Positions 22,954-36,200 of a DNA stretch of 64,000 nt are shown piece after piece. Source of the stretch: Oryzias latipes (Eukaryota; Chordata; Actinopteri; Beloniformes; Adrianichthyidae); the NCBI RefSeq assembly GCF_002234675.1, contig NC_019875.2, forward strand, positions 30,386,397 to 30,450,396, given 5' to 3'. Within the stretch, counting starts at the first letter, position 1. Every line of letters starts with the position of its first letter. The translations under genes and the position numbers were made by a program. A model generated the notes under the pieces. The model did no database searches. It saw only the letters and a program-made list of their open reading frames with translations, and was not told the DNA's origin.

Positions 22954-25230
22954 ATGAACACTTTGAGTTTATTTGTGGGTTTGATCGCTTTGTACTGCGT
23001 ACATGCAAAGATCTACTTCCGGGAGGAGTTTCTAGACGGCGGTAACTCCAACATTTCCTTCACTTTCAATCCAAATTTGTGCTGGAATTTTGAATTTCTG
23101 GCTTTTTGATTGCACGTTATGATGTAAATGGAGTTTAATATCATTAAGTGTTTCTATTTGACTGTATGAGCGATTATTGGCATTACGTTAAACTCGTGTG
23201 TAGTGATTATCACGTTGTTTCCCTTCATTCTAGCTGATTAATTGGAATAATGATGATGTTGTGGTGACAGTCCTGTGTTTCCACGGGCCGTGGGTCAGTG
23301 TGTCTCCTGGGAGCTTTTGCTTTCTGTTTCCCTGTTTTAATGGCTCCCTCCTGCTCCTCAGATGAATGGAGAAGTCGCTGGGTGAACTCCAAACACAAGT
23401 CTGACTACGGAGAGTGGAAGCTGACGGCGGGGAACTTCTACGGAGACGCAGAGAAGGACAAAGGTCAGCAGGCCTTCAGTGTGGAGAACATCAGCAGAGG
23501 GTTGTTAAAAACACATCTGTGGCTGGATAGACGTGTCAGACACAGAGTCTCAGACTGTTTCCTGGTCGCCGCTTCACCGGCCGGACAGGTTGGGCTTCAC
23601 AGTCCAGATCCAGCTCTGCTTTCTCTGCATTGGAGCGCAGTGATTTCCCTGTGACGTCTGTGATTATTTCACTTTTGTCATTTGTTTTCCTCTGAACTGG
23701 TTCTGCACTTTAGGTCTGCAGACCAGCCAAGACGCTCGCTTCTACGCCGCCTCGGCCCGCTTCGAGCCGTTCAGCAACGAGGGGAAGTCTCTGGTCATTC
23801 AGTTCACGGTCAAGCACGAGCAGAAGATCGACTGCGGTGGGGGCTACGTGAAGGTCTTCCCGTCCGACCTGGACCAGACCGACATGCACGGAGACTCCTC
23901 CTACTACGTCATGTTTGGTGAGAAGCTGAGCTCCGTCTCACTCGCAGGACGAACCGCTCCACCAGAAGGCGTTCTTGGAGTAATCTGGTCAATTTGTTGC
24001 AGGCCCCGACATCTGCGGCTACACCACCAAGAAGGTCCACGTTATCTTCAATTACAAGGGCAAGAATCATCTCATCAAGAAGGAGATCAAATGCAAGGTA
24101 CCGCTGTGGTCTGGAAGGACGATCAGACGATCGTGCTTCTGAAGCTAAAGGCTGAACCCCTGGTTCCCTGCAGGATGATGAGTTCACCCACCTGTACACA
24201 CTGATCCTGAACCCAGACCAGACCTACCAGGTCAAGATTGACAATGAGAAGGTGGAATCTGGAAGTCTGGAGGAGGACTGGGACTTCCTGCCCCCCAAGA
24301 AAATCAAGGACCCTGAAGCCAAGAAGCCAGAAGATTGGGACGACCGTCCGAAGATCGATGATCCCGAAGACACCAAGCCTGAGGTGAAAACCTTCAACTG
24401 AAGAAGCTTGACTGAATCCTGATCTGATGGTCCAACCAGACAATATTTGTTTCCGCAGGACTGGGAGAAACCAGAATACATCCCAGATCCTGACGCCAAA
24501 AAGCCTGAAGACTGGCAGGAGGACATGGATGGAGAATGGGAGCCGCCGATGATCAGCAACCCGGAGTACAAAGTAAGACCTGCACGGCGCCGAGGCCTCG
24601 TGCTGCGGCTAAGGCCGTCCCCCTCTGACCTTTCCTGTGATCGCAGGGAGAATGGAAGCCCAAACAGATCGATAATCCAGACTACAAAGGAGCCTGGGTG
24701 CATCCAGAAATCGATAACCCCGAATACAGCCCAGACGCAAACATCTACAAGTTCGACAGCATCGGGGTTCTGGGTCTGGACCTCTGGCAGGTGAGGACCT
24801 GATGACACGCAGGACGGGAGAGTCCTGCAGCAGGGGGGAGTAACGTCTGGACCTGCTTTTCAGGTCAAGTCAGGGACCGTCTTCGACAACTTCCTCATCA
24901 CCGACGACGTGAAGGAAGCGGAAGACGTGGGCAAAGAGACGTGGGGCGCGACGAAGGTACGTCAGAGAACGAGATGCTGCTCCTGCAGATGGGAAGAGCA
25001 GAAACCGGATCAAACTTTGCTCTTTCTCACTTTTCCTTCAGGAGCCGGAACAGAAAATGAAGCAAGAGCAGGACGAGTTGAAGCGAAAAGACGAAGAGGA
25101 AAAGAACAAGGACCAAGACACAGACGGGGATGATGAAGATATTGATGAAGACGAGGAAGAATCAAAGGAAGAAGCAGAGGAGGCACTTTCAGAAACAGAT
25201 GAAGATGCTCAGGCTAAAGATGAGCTTTGA
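22954..25230 (+). CDS. calr3: Calreticulin, ER calcium-binding lectin chaperone (9 exons, 412 aa)
   Basis: Exons: 22954-23041, 23362-23463, 23714-23917, 24003-24097, 24174-24383, 24459-24572, 24647-24790, 24864-24956 and 25042-25230. A hydrophobic signal peptide of about 18 residues precedes [14 protein letters not shown]. The N-domain has the signature [14 protein letters not shown] and three cysteines, two placed like the calreticulin disulfide pair. The P-domain (about 190-300) carries the paired repeats ([21 protein letters not shown], then GEWEPP, GEWKP). The C-domain is acidic (about 350-408) and ends in the KDEL retrieval signal. The product folds glycoproteins and buffers calcium in the ER lumen. 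Adjacent eps15l1 and klf2 match the human CALR3-EPS15L1-KLF2 neighbourhood, so I call it the calr3 orthologue. Unlike the divergent human testis form, this copy looks fully canonical. The paralogue letter (a or b) is unresolved. Confidence 0.94.
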
Positions 25231-25717
25231 AGAAAGGTTGCAGTAGTGTGTGTGTGTGTGTGTGTTTTATGTCCCACAAAGCCTGTGCGTTGGCGCTCAG
25301 GATGGTTGTGGTTGCTGTGCATCCTCTTCCTGCCAAAAGGGCAAAACCAAACTCTGGGGTCTAATCTGGAAATGGGGTCTTGTTGATCTAGAACTTTACA
25401 TTTCTCGACAATCCTAAACTACAATCTGACTAGAACAAAATAAAAGTCTGCTTTTGTAACAGAATGCAGTCTGTTGGCTCTGCCACCTAGTTTGTTTTTT
25501 TATTTCTTTTTCACCGGAAACCTTCCTAAAGTCTGTTTTTGATTTGAGGTGTTGAAAGCGGATTTCTGGTTCTGAACGGTGGTCACAAACGGGAGAAATC
25601 CTCCTGTTCGGGTTCATGTTGCAGAACAACGTAGAGGAAAAACGAAGCACATGTGGAACCAATGAAAGCGTTTCTCTGCTTTTTACAGGACAGAATGTTT
25701 CTGATACCAAAGTTTTT

Positions 25718-25723
25718 AATAAA
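25718..25723 (+). terminator. Calreticulin polyadenylation signal
   Basis: AATAAA about 490 bp after the stop codon, with a T-rich tract following. An earlier AATAAA occurs near 25439. A (TG)n run lies just after the stop at 25244-25264. Confidence 0.55.
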
Positions 25724-26639
25724 GATGTGATTTTTTTTTTTTTATTGCATAAACGTTTCTGAAGGGTTGTGACAGAAACGGCACTGTGGCGGTTGAGTCT
25801 TGATTGACGCGAATCGGATGTTTGTCCTTATTGTCAAAGGTACAACCAAATAAAAGGTGCTCTCTGATCTGCATCATCCAGTCATTCAAACACACGACAG
25901 CTCAAGGGGATGGAAATGACGCAAACATTTCCTAAAACATGAACATTCACACAATTCAGCCACCATGACAAACTGCATAGTTGTAGACTTGAATGTTTGT
26001 ACATTATTATCCAGTAATATTTGGAGTTAACAGTTTTTTTTTTTCTCCTTTTGATCTGTAACGTCAGCCTGAAGGTTAGAGGTCAAACATGGGAGGGGGG
26101 GGACTAGATGGTGCAGCACTATGTAGACCCCTGGATTTTAAAAACAGACACCATCCTCACTACTTTTCTTTTGTTAAACAGCGAATATTATGTCGTTTTC
26201 AGTTTAAATCTAAAATGAGTGTTTTGCAACAATTATTTATGAGTCCTCTGAAGAAAAAACGTTGATGGTTTATCACAAATTAATTTTTCCAACACAATGC
26301 ATTGTGGTCTTTATTCGCAGATCTAGTGAGCATTGATGCACACTGGTTTGTCTGCAGAGACTTCTGGGAAATTTCTAGGACACTGGGTTTTGGAAATGTA
26401 GATTCAGACAACAGTAGAAAACGGTGAGTAGGGAAGGAATTCAGACACAACCCCTAGGACTGTCTCTGGTCATCTGTGGACCTATGGAGGGTTTTCTTCT
26501 GGGGGGTGTTGGAGAGCGTTCCTCTATCCTAGAACATTAGGAAACCTTCCATGCTGGGATGTAGAAGGTCACCAGCAGTCTTCAGCACAAACCCTCAGCC
26601 AATCAGCTTTCACCGAGTCACACAGGCGGTTTCTTAGAG

Positions 26640-26800
26640 TTTTTACGCCGGATGCCCTTCCTGATACAACCCTGTATTGTATCCGGGCTGGGGACCGGCA
26701 CAGGGAGACCCTCACTCAGGCCCCCTAGTGGCTTTATAGTGGGTCTTGCCAGAGGGCCCACACTGGACAACGCCCAGCGCGGCCCCTGGGGATCAAACGC
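26640..26800. repeat. Probable dispersed teleost repeat
   Basis: The stretch 'ccggatgcccttcctgata' through 'caggccccctagtggct' to 'cccctggggatcaaac' resembles, from memory, a repeat common in fish genomes. No second copy in this window. Confidence 0.4.
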
Positions 26801-27119
26801 TGGTTTAAGGTCACCAGCAGACTGAGGTGTTGGTACTCCAGGATCAGCTCACATCCACCAACAGTTTACCTGATGGAGATCCGCCCAGCGTGACCCGTAC
26901 TGACCTGATGACCCGCACACCCCACCCCACCCCCCTCCTCGCAGAGGGCAATTGGGGGTGTTCTTAAGACCGGAAGCCCCCGGTTTGGGCGTGCGTGTCT
27001 TCCAATGAGTTCTATTGCTAGAGGAGACATCACGTGGTTCCTCATGGGAGGAGAGCACCGCCATCTTGGTGAGGTCAAGTCGCTGCTGCAGTTCAGCATG
27101 TGAACACATTTTTGGCAAA

Positions 27120-27600
27120 ATGCCAGTTCATTGTGCGGGTTTCTACTGCCAAAATCAGAGAAATGAGTCCAGGAAGGAGGAAGGCATAAGGTTTGACAGG
27201 TAAGTACTATAATTCTTTTCTTTTAATACTGCAGGGGCTTCATTAATAGAACACATGTTGACATGTATGATGCTGCAGGGCTGTTATCAACATGCTGCTG
27301 CATGATGTACGTATAATTTGCTGTCGACATAAATGTAAACTTTACTGTGTTAAACCTGTATACAGCATACTAGGACTAGACTATTATAATAATATAGATT
27401 TATGCATTTCTGACTCAGAGACTGAACTTTTCTTGCAGGTTTCCAATGGATTCAGACTTTAGGAAAAAGTGGATCTTAGCAATAAAAAGAGTTAACCCAG
27501 ATGGATCACTGTGGTACCAACTAGTAATACAGTCTGGATATGTTCAGAACATTTGAGGAAACACATTTTGATGAGAGGCTGTTAGCTTGAAACCCGACAC
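27120..27600 (+). pseudogene. THAP-domain gene start, broken by two frameshifts
   Basis: Exon 1 (27120-27199) encodes MPVHCAGFYCQNQ, the first half of a C2CH THAP zinc finger. A GT-AG intron leads to exon 2 at 27439, which reads FPMDSDFRKKWILAIKRVN, the conserved FP..W...I.R core. The last cysteine and histidine (ICSEH, then FEETHFDE) are encoded nearby but in a different frame. One missing base after TGGTAC and another after the histidine codon would account for the shifts. The frame used by the first half ends in TGA at 27555-27557. Upstream, CCATCTTG (near 27061) is a YY1-type core-promoter motif. THAP domains are zinc-dependent DNA-binding modules of cellular factors and P-element-like transposases. 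No further domain follows, so it is a decayed copy or the remnant of a THAP-bearing transposon. Sequencing error at homopolymers is possible. Confidence 0.7.
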
Positions 27601-27955
27601 CATAACATCTGTGTTACACAAACTGATCACTAACATGAATCAGTAAATCTATTGTTTCTCTTTTTTTTTTAGGGTAAATCTGTTGTTGAGTTTTGGACTT
27701 ATTGTTGACTTATTATTGATTTATTATTATTATGTATTATCATTGACTTATTATTAAATTAATTGTTATCATTTATTATCATTATTGACTCATTATTGAC
27801 TTATTGTTGGGCTTTTCTAAATAATTTAAATTACATATCACAGAGGTCTAAAACTTCTACATGTTTAAAAATTGTTTTTAAAATTCTTTGTAATAATTTT
27901 TTTTATTTGTAATAAGTCCTGCAACTATGGAATTATTCATTAAAGTTTGAGCTTT

Positions 27956-28289
<334 letters not shown>

Positions 28290-28332
<43 letters not shown>
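28290..28332. repeat. Second (TA)n tract
   Basis: A pure TA dinucleotide tract joins the palindrome to the LINE remnant that follows. Confidence 0.9.
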
Positions 28333-28336
<4 letters not shown>

Positions 28337-29645
28337 ATCAGAAAAAGCTTTATTGCCAGGTTCAGTAGAGGGCACTTTACAGAATGAGGAATTTGACTTG
28401 GTGTTGGCAGGTGGTGCATCTCAGATGAGAAAATGAAAGTGCAAACAGTATAACATACAGAGAGTGCAATTAAGAATAAGTTAAAAATTAAGTTAACAAC
28501 AACAGACTACAGTGGAGTAAAGTGGGAGCGCAGGTGGGCTGGGATGGTGGGGCCTGTAAGAGGCAGTGATAGTCCTTTGGTGGTGGTGGTGGTGGGGGGG
28601 GGGGGGGTCAGCTGGGGGAGTTGGGGTACTGTTCAGCAGGCTGACTGCAGTGGGGAAGAGGTCCTGCTCCTGATGGACCGGAGCCTCTTTCCAGAGGGGA
28701 GGGGCCGAAAGAGTTCATGACCTGGATGAGAGGGGTCGGCTACAATCCTGGCTGCCCGCCTCCGGGTCCTGGAGATGTGCAGCTCCTGGAGAGACGGGAG
28801 GTGGCAGCCGATCACCTTCTCCGCTGAGTGGATGAGGCGCTGCAGCTTGGCCTTGTCTCTGGCCGTGGCCGCAGCGAACCAGACTGTGATGGAGGACGTG
28901 AGGGTGGATTCAATGATGGCATCGTAGAAGTCTACCAGCATCTTTTCAGGGAGGTGAAACTTCTTCAGCTGCCTCAGGAAGTACATCCTCTGCTGGACCT
29001 TCTTAGTGATGGAGCTGATGTTCTGCTCCCACTTGAGGTCCTGGCTGATGATGGTTCCCAGGAAGCAGAAGGACTCCACAGAGGTCACCGGGGAGTCACA
29101 GAGGATGACAGGGGGGAGGGGGGCTGGGGCCTTCCTGAAGTCCACTGTCATCTCCACTGTCTTCAGAGCATTAAGCTCCAGGTTGTTAGCGCTGCACTAT
29201 GACACCAGCCTGGCTATTTCACTCCTGTAGGCCGACTCATCTCCGTCAGAGATGAGGCCGATGAGTGTGGTGTCGTCAGCAAACTTCAGGAGTTTGACAG
29301 ACAGGTGACCAGCTGTGCAGCTGTTTGTGTACAGGGAGAATAACAGGGGTGAAAGGACACAGCCCTGGGGGGATCTGGGTATCTGAGACGAGCTTCCCCA
29401 GCCTCATGAGGCTACTGCTGCTGTCTGTCTGTAAGGTAGTCTGTGATCCACATGCAGGTGGAGTCAGACACATTCAGCTGGGAGAGTTTGTAATGGAGCA
29501 GGGATGGAACTATTGTGTTGAAGGCAGAGCTGAAGTCAACAAACAGGATCCTGGAGAGTCCAGATGCTGGAGGATGAAGTTGAGGGCCATGTTTACAGCA
29601 TCGTCTACCGATCTCTTGGCTCGGTATATGTCTTATCTTATACCG
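28333..29645 (-). mobile_element. L2/CR1-like LINE remnant (reverse transcriptase end)
   Basis: On the minus strand, from 29560 down, it encodes [15 protein letters not shown] (RT motif A), GCVLSPLLFSLYTNSC, LKFADDTTLIG (the catalytic ADD box, near 29270), then an open stretch 29157-28633 with the RT thumb and C-terminal region (FLGTIISQDLKW, RMYFLRQLKKF, SITVWFA, PSLQELHISR, PLPSGKRLRSIRSRT). The sequence next to the TA tract ('cagaatcagaaaaagcttta') would be its 3'UTR. Frameshifts between the motifs inactivate it. The 5' part (endonuclease) is absent, as usual for truncated LINE insertions. The exact clade is uncertain. Confidence 0.8.
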
Positions 29646-29649
29646 GATT

Positions 29650-30168
29650 AGGTTTGGCTGTAGAATTCAGTGGGAAAAGGTTTGGTCCCTGCCCCAAAAT
29701 ATTTTATCACCAATAAAATTAAAGAAATTTCTTTCAGAATTCCTCATAAATTTTATCCAGTGAAACATTTCTTTACCAAGTTTATAAAAAGATCTGGACA
29801 TAAACTGTTCATTTTGTCATTCCTCACCATAAACAGTGCCTCAACTTTTTGGGGTTTTGCTCCTTCACTCAAGTATTTTGGAAAGATTTGATACATTTTA
29901 TAAGAACTCATCTATGTGAAGATCATAGATTATTCTGTGGGAATATCATTTTTGAATATTTTACACAAGAGAGACATAATGCAGAGAAAATATACATAGT
30001 TAATTTATGCTTAACCTGTTTTACATAGTTATTATTATGTTTTTTTTTTTTTTAATTTTTGTTCCATTATCTGGCGAACGTGCAAATTGTATTTTGCACA
30101 CAGTGAGGAGTTTTGTATTTGGTATTTTGTAAGTGCAATATTTGTTAATAAAGTTTTTCAAAAAAAGA
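29650..30168 (+). mobile_element. L1-like LINE 3' end with A-tail
   Basis: Reading frames with stops recover DINCSFCHSSP, TVPQLFW and CSFTQVFWKDL, a pattern like the zinc-binding region after reverse transcriptase in L1/Tx1-type LINEs (C-x2-C...H/Q-x-x-x-x-C). It ends with a polyadenylation signal (taataaag, near 30148) and a short A-run at about 30160-30167. Only about 80 bp separate this end from the eps15l1 start codon. Confidence 0.6.
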
Positions 30169-30179
30169 CTTCCCAAGCG

Positions 30180-30260
30180 GGCGTGTCTCCTCTGGCGATA
30201 TAACTCATTGGTGTCTTCCTCCGGACGCTTCCGGAACAGCAGGAAAGATGGCGGAGCTGC
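30180..30260 (+). promoter_or_regulatory. eps15l1 core promoter region (TATA-less)
   Basis: Two ETS-type CTTCCGG/TCCGGA cores occur near 30218-30235. The start codon sits in AAGATGGCGG, a YY1-type initiator motif typical of housekeeping genes. No TATA box is seen. Confidence 0.45.
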
Positions 30261-33200
30261 TGTCTGTCAGCCAGGTAAGAAGAGGGAAAAAGTCCCAAAA
30301 GTGGAAGTTCAGACGGAGGTTTGCAGGTTTCCCGCGTCACCGGTTCACTGCGGAGGCCGGAACGAAAACACGTCGGTTTGGGTCAAAGTTCGTCCAGTTT
30401 GGAAAGTTTTCCTGATTTCCCTCGGTCAACGAGCGAAGTAACGAAGTATCGAAGTAACGAAATCACTTCAGCTAACAAACCAGACGAACGTTACCGGATC
30501 ATCTTCGCGTTACCGACACGTTCGCGCGAGGCAGTTAAGTCTGAGTGATGCTGACGTAATGTGTGTTGTGTTTGTTGGTGGTGTAGTTGCTTCTGTTTGA
30601 GGGTTTTTTGTTGTTGTGTGAATGAACACATGAACCATCACATCAGTCTTTAACGTGAGTCCCAGGTGTTGTTTTTCTCACATTTGTGTTGTTTTTCTCA
30701 CATTTGTGTTGTTTTACCTCATATTTGTGTTGTTTTTCTCACGTTTGTGTTGTTTTCTGTCATTTTCCACCTCCACCTTGTTTCATTTCCATCAGTTGAT
30801 TAAATGCAGGCGTTCTTTTTGGTGGCGTTCACCTGAACGTCCCTGTACCTGACCTGATGAAGTATTAAGGGGGGGGGGGTCACGTCTGTTAGCGGCTGAT
30901 GGGACGCTTCAAAAAAGCGTAAAGGATGAGACCGTAATGTTGTGACGTTGTCCCGTCTTCACGTCCAGCACCTGGCGGTTTCCTGTTGATGATGTCACGT
31001 TTCTCAGGTGTTTTCTCTTTTCCAGATGTCAAATGGAAACGCCGCGTATGAACTTTACTACCGACAGGTAAAGTTTTCACTTCACTCCTTTCCTGTTTGA
31101 TCCCATCTTCTGTTGAACTAATGAAGACCCGTCGGTTCTTTCCCGCCTAGTTGGACCCGGGAAACACGGGGAAAATATCTGCAGCCGAGGCGGCACAGTT
31201 TCTGAAGAAGTCCGGCCTGCCAGACAGCACCCTGGGAAAAGTAGGTCCCACGCGTGTTTGGTTCAGCCCAAACCCTCCTGGACTTGGCGAGGCCCCTCTA
31301 ACCTCGTCTTCTCTCCTCTTCAGATTTGGGATTTGGCCGATTCGGATCGGAAAGGCTTTTTGGATAAGAAGGTAAAGCCGACCCGGCGGTAGACGTGCCG
31401 ACCCGGCGGTAGACGTGCCGACCCGGCGGTAGACGTGCCGACCCGGCGGTAGACGTGCCGACCCTGTGGTAGACGTGCGTGACGCTGATGCTCTCTACCG
31501 TCCTCCGTTCCCAGGGTTTCTTCATCGCTTTGAGGCTTGTGGCGTCGGCCCAGGCAGGAAATGATGTCAGCCTGAGCAACCTCAGCCAGAGTGCAGCGGT
31601 GCCTAAATTCGTAAGTGTTTGCCGCTCTAACCCGGTTCTCTGGTCGCAGCCGTCGGTTCTTCATGTGGTTGTGTGATCACAGAGCGATACCAGCAGTCCG
31701 TTGACCCGGAGCTCTACGTTGGCGTCCGACCCTCAGTGGGCCATCAGAGTGAGTGGCGAGGTTTCATGTGGTCTGGGTGTGCGACTGCGAGCGTCTCACC
31801 TCTGTCTTCTCCCTCCATAACAGCCGGATGAAAAGGGGAAGTTTGAGGGAATATTTGAGAGTCTGTCGCCGGTTCAGGGTCTTCTGTCCGGAGACAAAGT
31901 CCGACCCGTTTTGATTAACTCCAAGCTCCCTCTGGATGTGCTGGGAAAGGTACAGTTCTCAGTGATGTGGAGCGGCTGCTTCAGCCTTGGGGGGTCTCTG
32001 TGACCGAATGTCTGCTCTGTAGATCTGGGACCTCAGTGACGTGGACAAAGATGGACATTTGGACAAGGAGGAGTTCATCGTGGTGAGGCGGATGTTCCTT
32101 TCCTCTTACGTTGATGAGGTGGATTGAAAAGTGTTTGCTCGCTGACGGTTCTGCACTTTGGCAGGCCATGCATCTCGTGTACCGAGCCATGGAGAAGGAG
32201 GCCGTTCCAGCCAGCTTACCCGCCAACCTCATCCCGCCTTCTAAGAGGAAGAAGTCGGCCATGGCGCTCCCGGGCGCCGTGGCGGTGCTGCCCTCGCTTT
32301 CGGGTCTGCTGTCGAGCCCGGTGACTCTGAAGGAGACGCTGCTGAGCTCCTCTCCAGCTCCTGCCAGCGCCAGCGCCGCCAAACTGTCACCAAAACCCTC
32401 CTTCAAGTCCAGCTCAGAGGTCAGTCGCCTTCTGCTCCCCGGAAGATTCTTGTGTCACTTTTTTAAATCCAAACCAAATAAAAATATCAGCTTTTATTTG
32501 CTCACTTAAATGCAAAACCTTTGTTTTAAGTCCTTTCTAAACTCAGCATTTGTAAAGCAGATGCTGTGAAAACCGTCTCTGTTTCTCCACTGAACTATGC
32601 AGCAGGTGAAGGAGGGAGAAACGGGATTTCCTGGACTTTCTGCCCGCGGCTCATACTTCACTCTGTTTGTAGTTAATTCAGTTCAGCTAAAAATATCAAT
32701 ATATTTGGGTCATTTTCCTAATATGAGCCTGAAACTTGTGGGATGAGCGTTTGTTTTCCTTGGCCGTTCTCCAGCTGGAACCGGTTCTTCCGGAGCAGCT
32801 TGTAGACTTTTGCAGAACTGCCAGTTTGTAGTCTGACGCTTCACAAACAGGAAAACCAGTTTATCCACATTGCTGAGAAGCTTCTGTTCGTCTCACCTTC
32901 TGGAAAAAAAAAACACTTCCTTGAAAGGAAAGAAAAGCTGCACGTCAAAAAGACCGAATCCGGGAAAGGAGGTCGTTTGAGTTTTGCAGAATTTCTTTTT
33001 GTTTGATGGAAAATAAACATTTATCTCCTACAAACAAACAGGAATTCTGTCGCAGGCCTGTAACTTCTTTTAAAGACAGCTTTTCTATCCTCAACCTGTT
33101 GGAGCTGGTTGTTTGCATGAAAAACACCCGTCCACACCCTTAATCAGTCAGGCTGCTCTTCTCCGCCATGACCAAAGAGCTGTCAGAGGACACCCGGGAC

Positions 33201-36200
33201 AGGATTGTAGAAAGGAAACCTGGAGAACTGATTGATGATCTGGGGGGGTATTCCAGAAGACCCGTTTAAACTAGCCTGACTTTAAGCCTGAACTCTGGCT
33301 GAAATCCGCCTGAACTTGCTTACTCTGGGTATGTCGGTTCCAAAAGACCGGGTATGAGTTGGTGTAATTACGCTCCACTTGGTAACCCTGGGTTAATGCA
33401 CGTGCACAGCAGGTACATAAAGACATTCTCAATAGATCGCCGATTTCTGGAGTCACCATGGAAACGCGTGGAGAAAAAAAGAGAGCGCTATACTTTAGTG
33501 AGACGGAGTCTGAGATTTTAATGTCGGCTAATGAAGATTATAGGTCCATCAAAAAAGTAACACAGCTGCATCATCAAAAGAAAGAGTTTCTGTTTGGAGA
33601 AAAAGAACAGACAAAGTAAACGCACGAGTTTCTATCTCATTTCTATTTTCATTGCGATGCATGTTTATATAAATTATCTAACTTAAATTAATTCAATTGG
33701 TAACAAGTAAATTAGTTATTTTTTTCAACCTAATTTCTTACGTCTATCAAACTCAATAATTGTTTATACAACTCAAATTTACATATTTATCTAACTAAAT
33801 GTAATTTTACTCCAATTCAATTACGGTAAATGTTTTTCCATCTTAATTTATTGTACTTCTTGAACTCTCATATGTCTACGTTTGAGGCTGGAGATATTCT
33901 TATTTTTATAACAAAAAAATGAATGAAACAAAATGGATTTGAGTCAAATAACCATATACCATATCGCTGAATTTATCATTATTATACCATACAGTAGGGT
34001 TGCTATATAAACTCATCATCCTCTCCCTCCCTCTCACTCATGGTGCAGAAAGAATTAAACATAGTTGGACAAAATAACTCGGCAAAACACAGTAAAACAG
34101 CTAAACAACTAAAAAAAGCCACACTTAAACCCAAATCCGTCCAGACAGGCAAAGGGAATGGTATCCCACAATCCCTTGCGGTGCCGATCTAACAGCAGCA
34201 CCAAAGTTGCACCTACTGAATTGAATTAATTTGAATGAAAGTAAAATAAATGTCTGATAACTACGTGTTATTTTTAAGCTGACTGAATAAAAAAATTATT
34301 TATCTTAACTGAAGCAAATAATTAAATTAGATCAAAGTAAAAAGTTTATCTTTCCAACATCCATATGTGGTCTTATCACCCTCTCACGGTGGAAAAAGTA
34401 TTATCTGAGCTTCTTCATCCACTAAATCATCTTCAAATGGACACGCCATGCTGCTTCACCTCTCTGTAAACAAACTAACCTTCAACTAAACCTGCTCCAG
34501 ACCAGGTTAGGTTCAGAGCATGAGTTGCTATGGCAACTTGACATACCCTGAAACATACCTCTGTTTCTGGAACCGAAAGCTGAGGTTATCAACTTCCTTA
34601 GCCTCAAACTTACCGTGGGAGCTAGCATAACCTGCTTTCTGGAATACCCCCCCTGAAGGACACTGGGACCACAGTAACAAAGTGGCACACAACGTTCTGC
34701 ACAACTCCACAGGTCCAGAATATGTCCAGACTTATCCAAGTTCTCCAGAGGCCAGCTGGATGATTGAGAGATGGTCATGTGAGATGGTCATAAACACCAC
34801 TCATCGTGTTTGAAAGAACACCACCACCGTAGCCACTGTGGAGCATGGGGGTGGAACCATCATGGTTTGGAGCTGCTTTTCTGTAAAAGGTAACAGGACG
34901 ACGGATCCGTGTGAAGGACAGGATGAATGGAACCATGGATGGAGATGTTTTTGACCAAAACCTCCTTTCGACAGTGAAAGCAGTGAAGATGAAAAATGTG
35001 TGGGTCTTTCAGCATCACAATGATCCCAAAGACATTGCCATGGCAACCAAGGAGTGGCTACGTAAAAAGCATTTCCAGGGTGAACCTCCATCCCATAGAG
35101 AATCTGTGGAGGGAGTTGAATGTCTGGGTATTTCAGCAACAGCCCATAAAACACCCCAGGAGCAGATCTGCATGGAGGAAGCCGCTGAAGCGCTTTCATT
35201 CATTTTCCAGCAGCATCATTTGTGTCAGTTCTAAAACAAACAGGAACCGAAACCGAAACCATTTGTCAGGAAAACAGTTTGATTTCAGAGTAAAATGCTG
35301 GCATATTTTTCTGATCTATACGTTGTCTCGCATCATGGCGTGATGGGCGTGTCTGGGACGTACTGAGCATTGATGTCTGCTGTGGCTTTGTCCTCCAGCC
35401 AGAGGTGAAGTGGGCGGTTCCCGCGGCCGACAGGGCCAGGTACGAGGACCTTTTTAAGAAGACGGACACGGACAACGACGGCCTCGTCACCGGGGGGGAC
35501 GTCATCGAGATCTTCATGCAGTCCACGCTCTCCCAGACCATGCTGGCTCAGATATGGTGAGGTCACATGTCGGTTTTAGCGCCGATGCAGCCACGATCGC
35601 AATCAATTTCTTCTATATTCCCCCCTAAATATGAATGCAGACTTTTAATAGAAATAATCTGTTTTCTTCGTTTGTCGCTGTAAAAATGGGGACGGAGTGA
35701 AAAAATAAACAGTTTAAAATTTTAACCTGAAAATGTAGTCAGAAAAGGTGAGTTTTCTGCTTTCTAGTGAAGAGAGGGTCTTCTGTGGTTTCTGTTTGGT
35801 AAATGGCATATACTTATATACTTATATAGCGCTTTCTGCCCTCTTTCAAAGGCCCAAAGCGCTTTACGGTCACACACACATTTACACACACATTCACACA
35901 CACATTCACACACTGGTGGCGGCTCCGCTGCCAAACACTGGCGCCAACCTCCCACCAGAGGCAAGGTGGGGTTCAGTGTCTGGCCCAAGGACACTTTCAC
36001 TCATGGGAGTGCAATCGAACCTGCAATCTTACGATCATGGGTCGACCGCCCTACCGCTGCACCACGGCCGCCCAATGGGACTTATAATATTCCTTACACC
36101 TCTTGCATGCTTTTCCCCCTCTGGATGCCATTTGTCTATTTTTCTGCCATAAAGTTTTAACAAACTCCACCTATAGTCACAAAATATCACAATCCAAGCA

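Noticed and set aside
24224-24808. 194-codon minus-strand frame over the calreticulin gene
   Set aside because: Antisense shadow of the repetitive P-domain coding sequence, with no independent signal.
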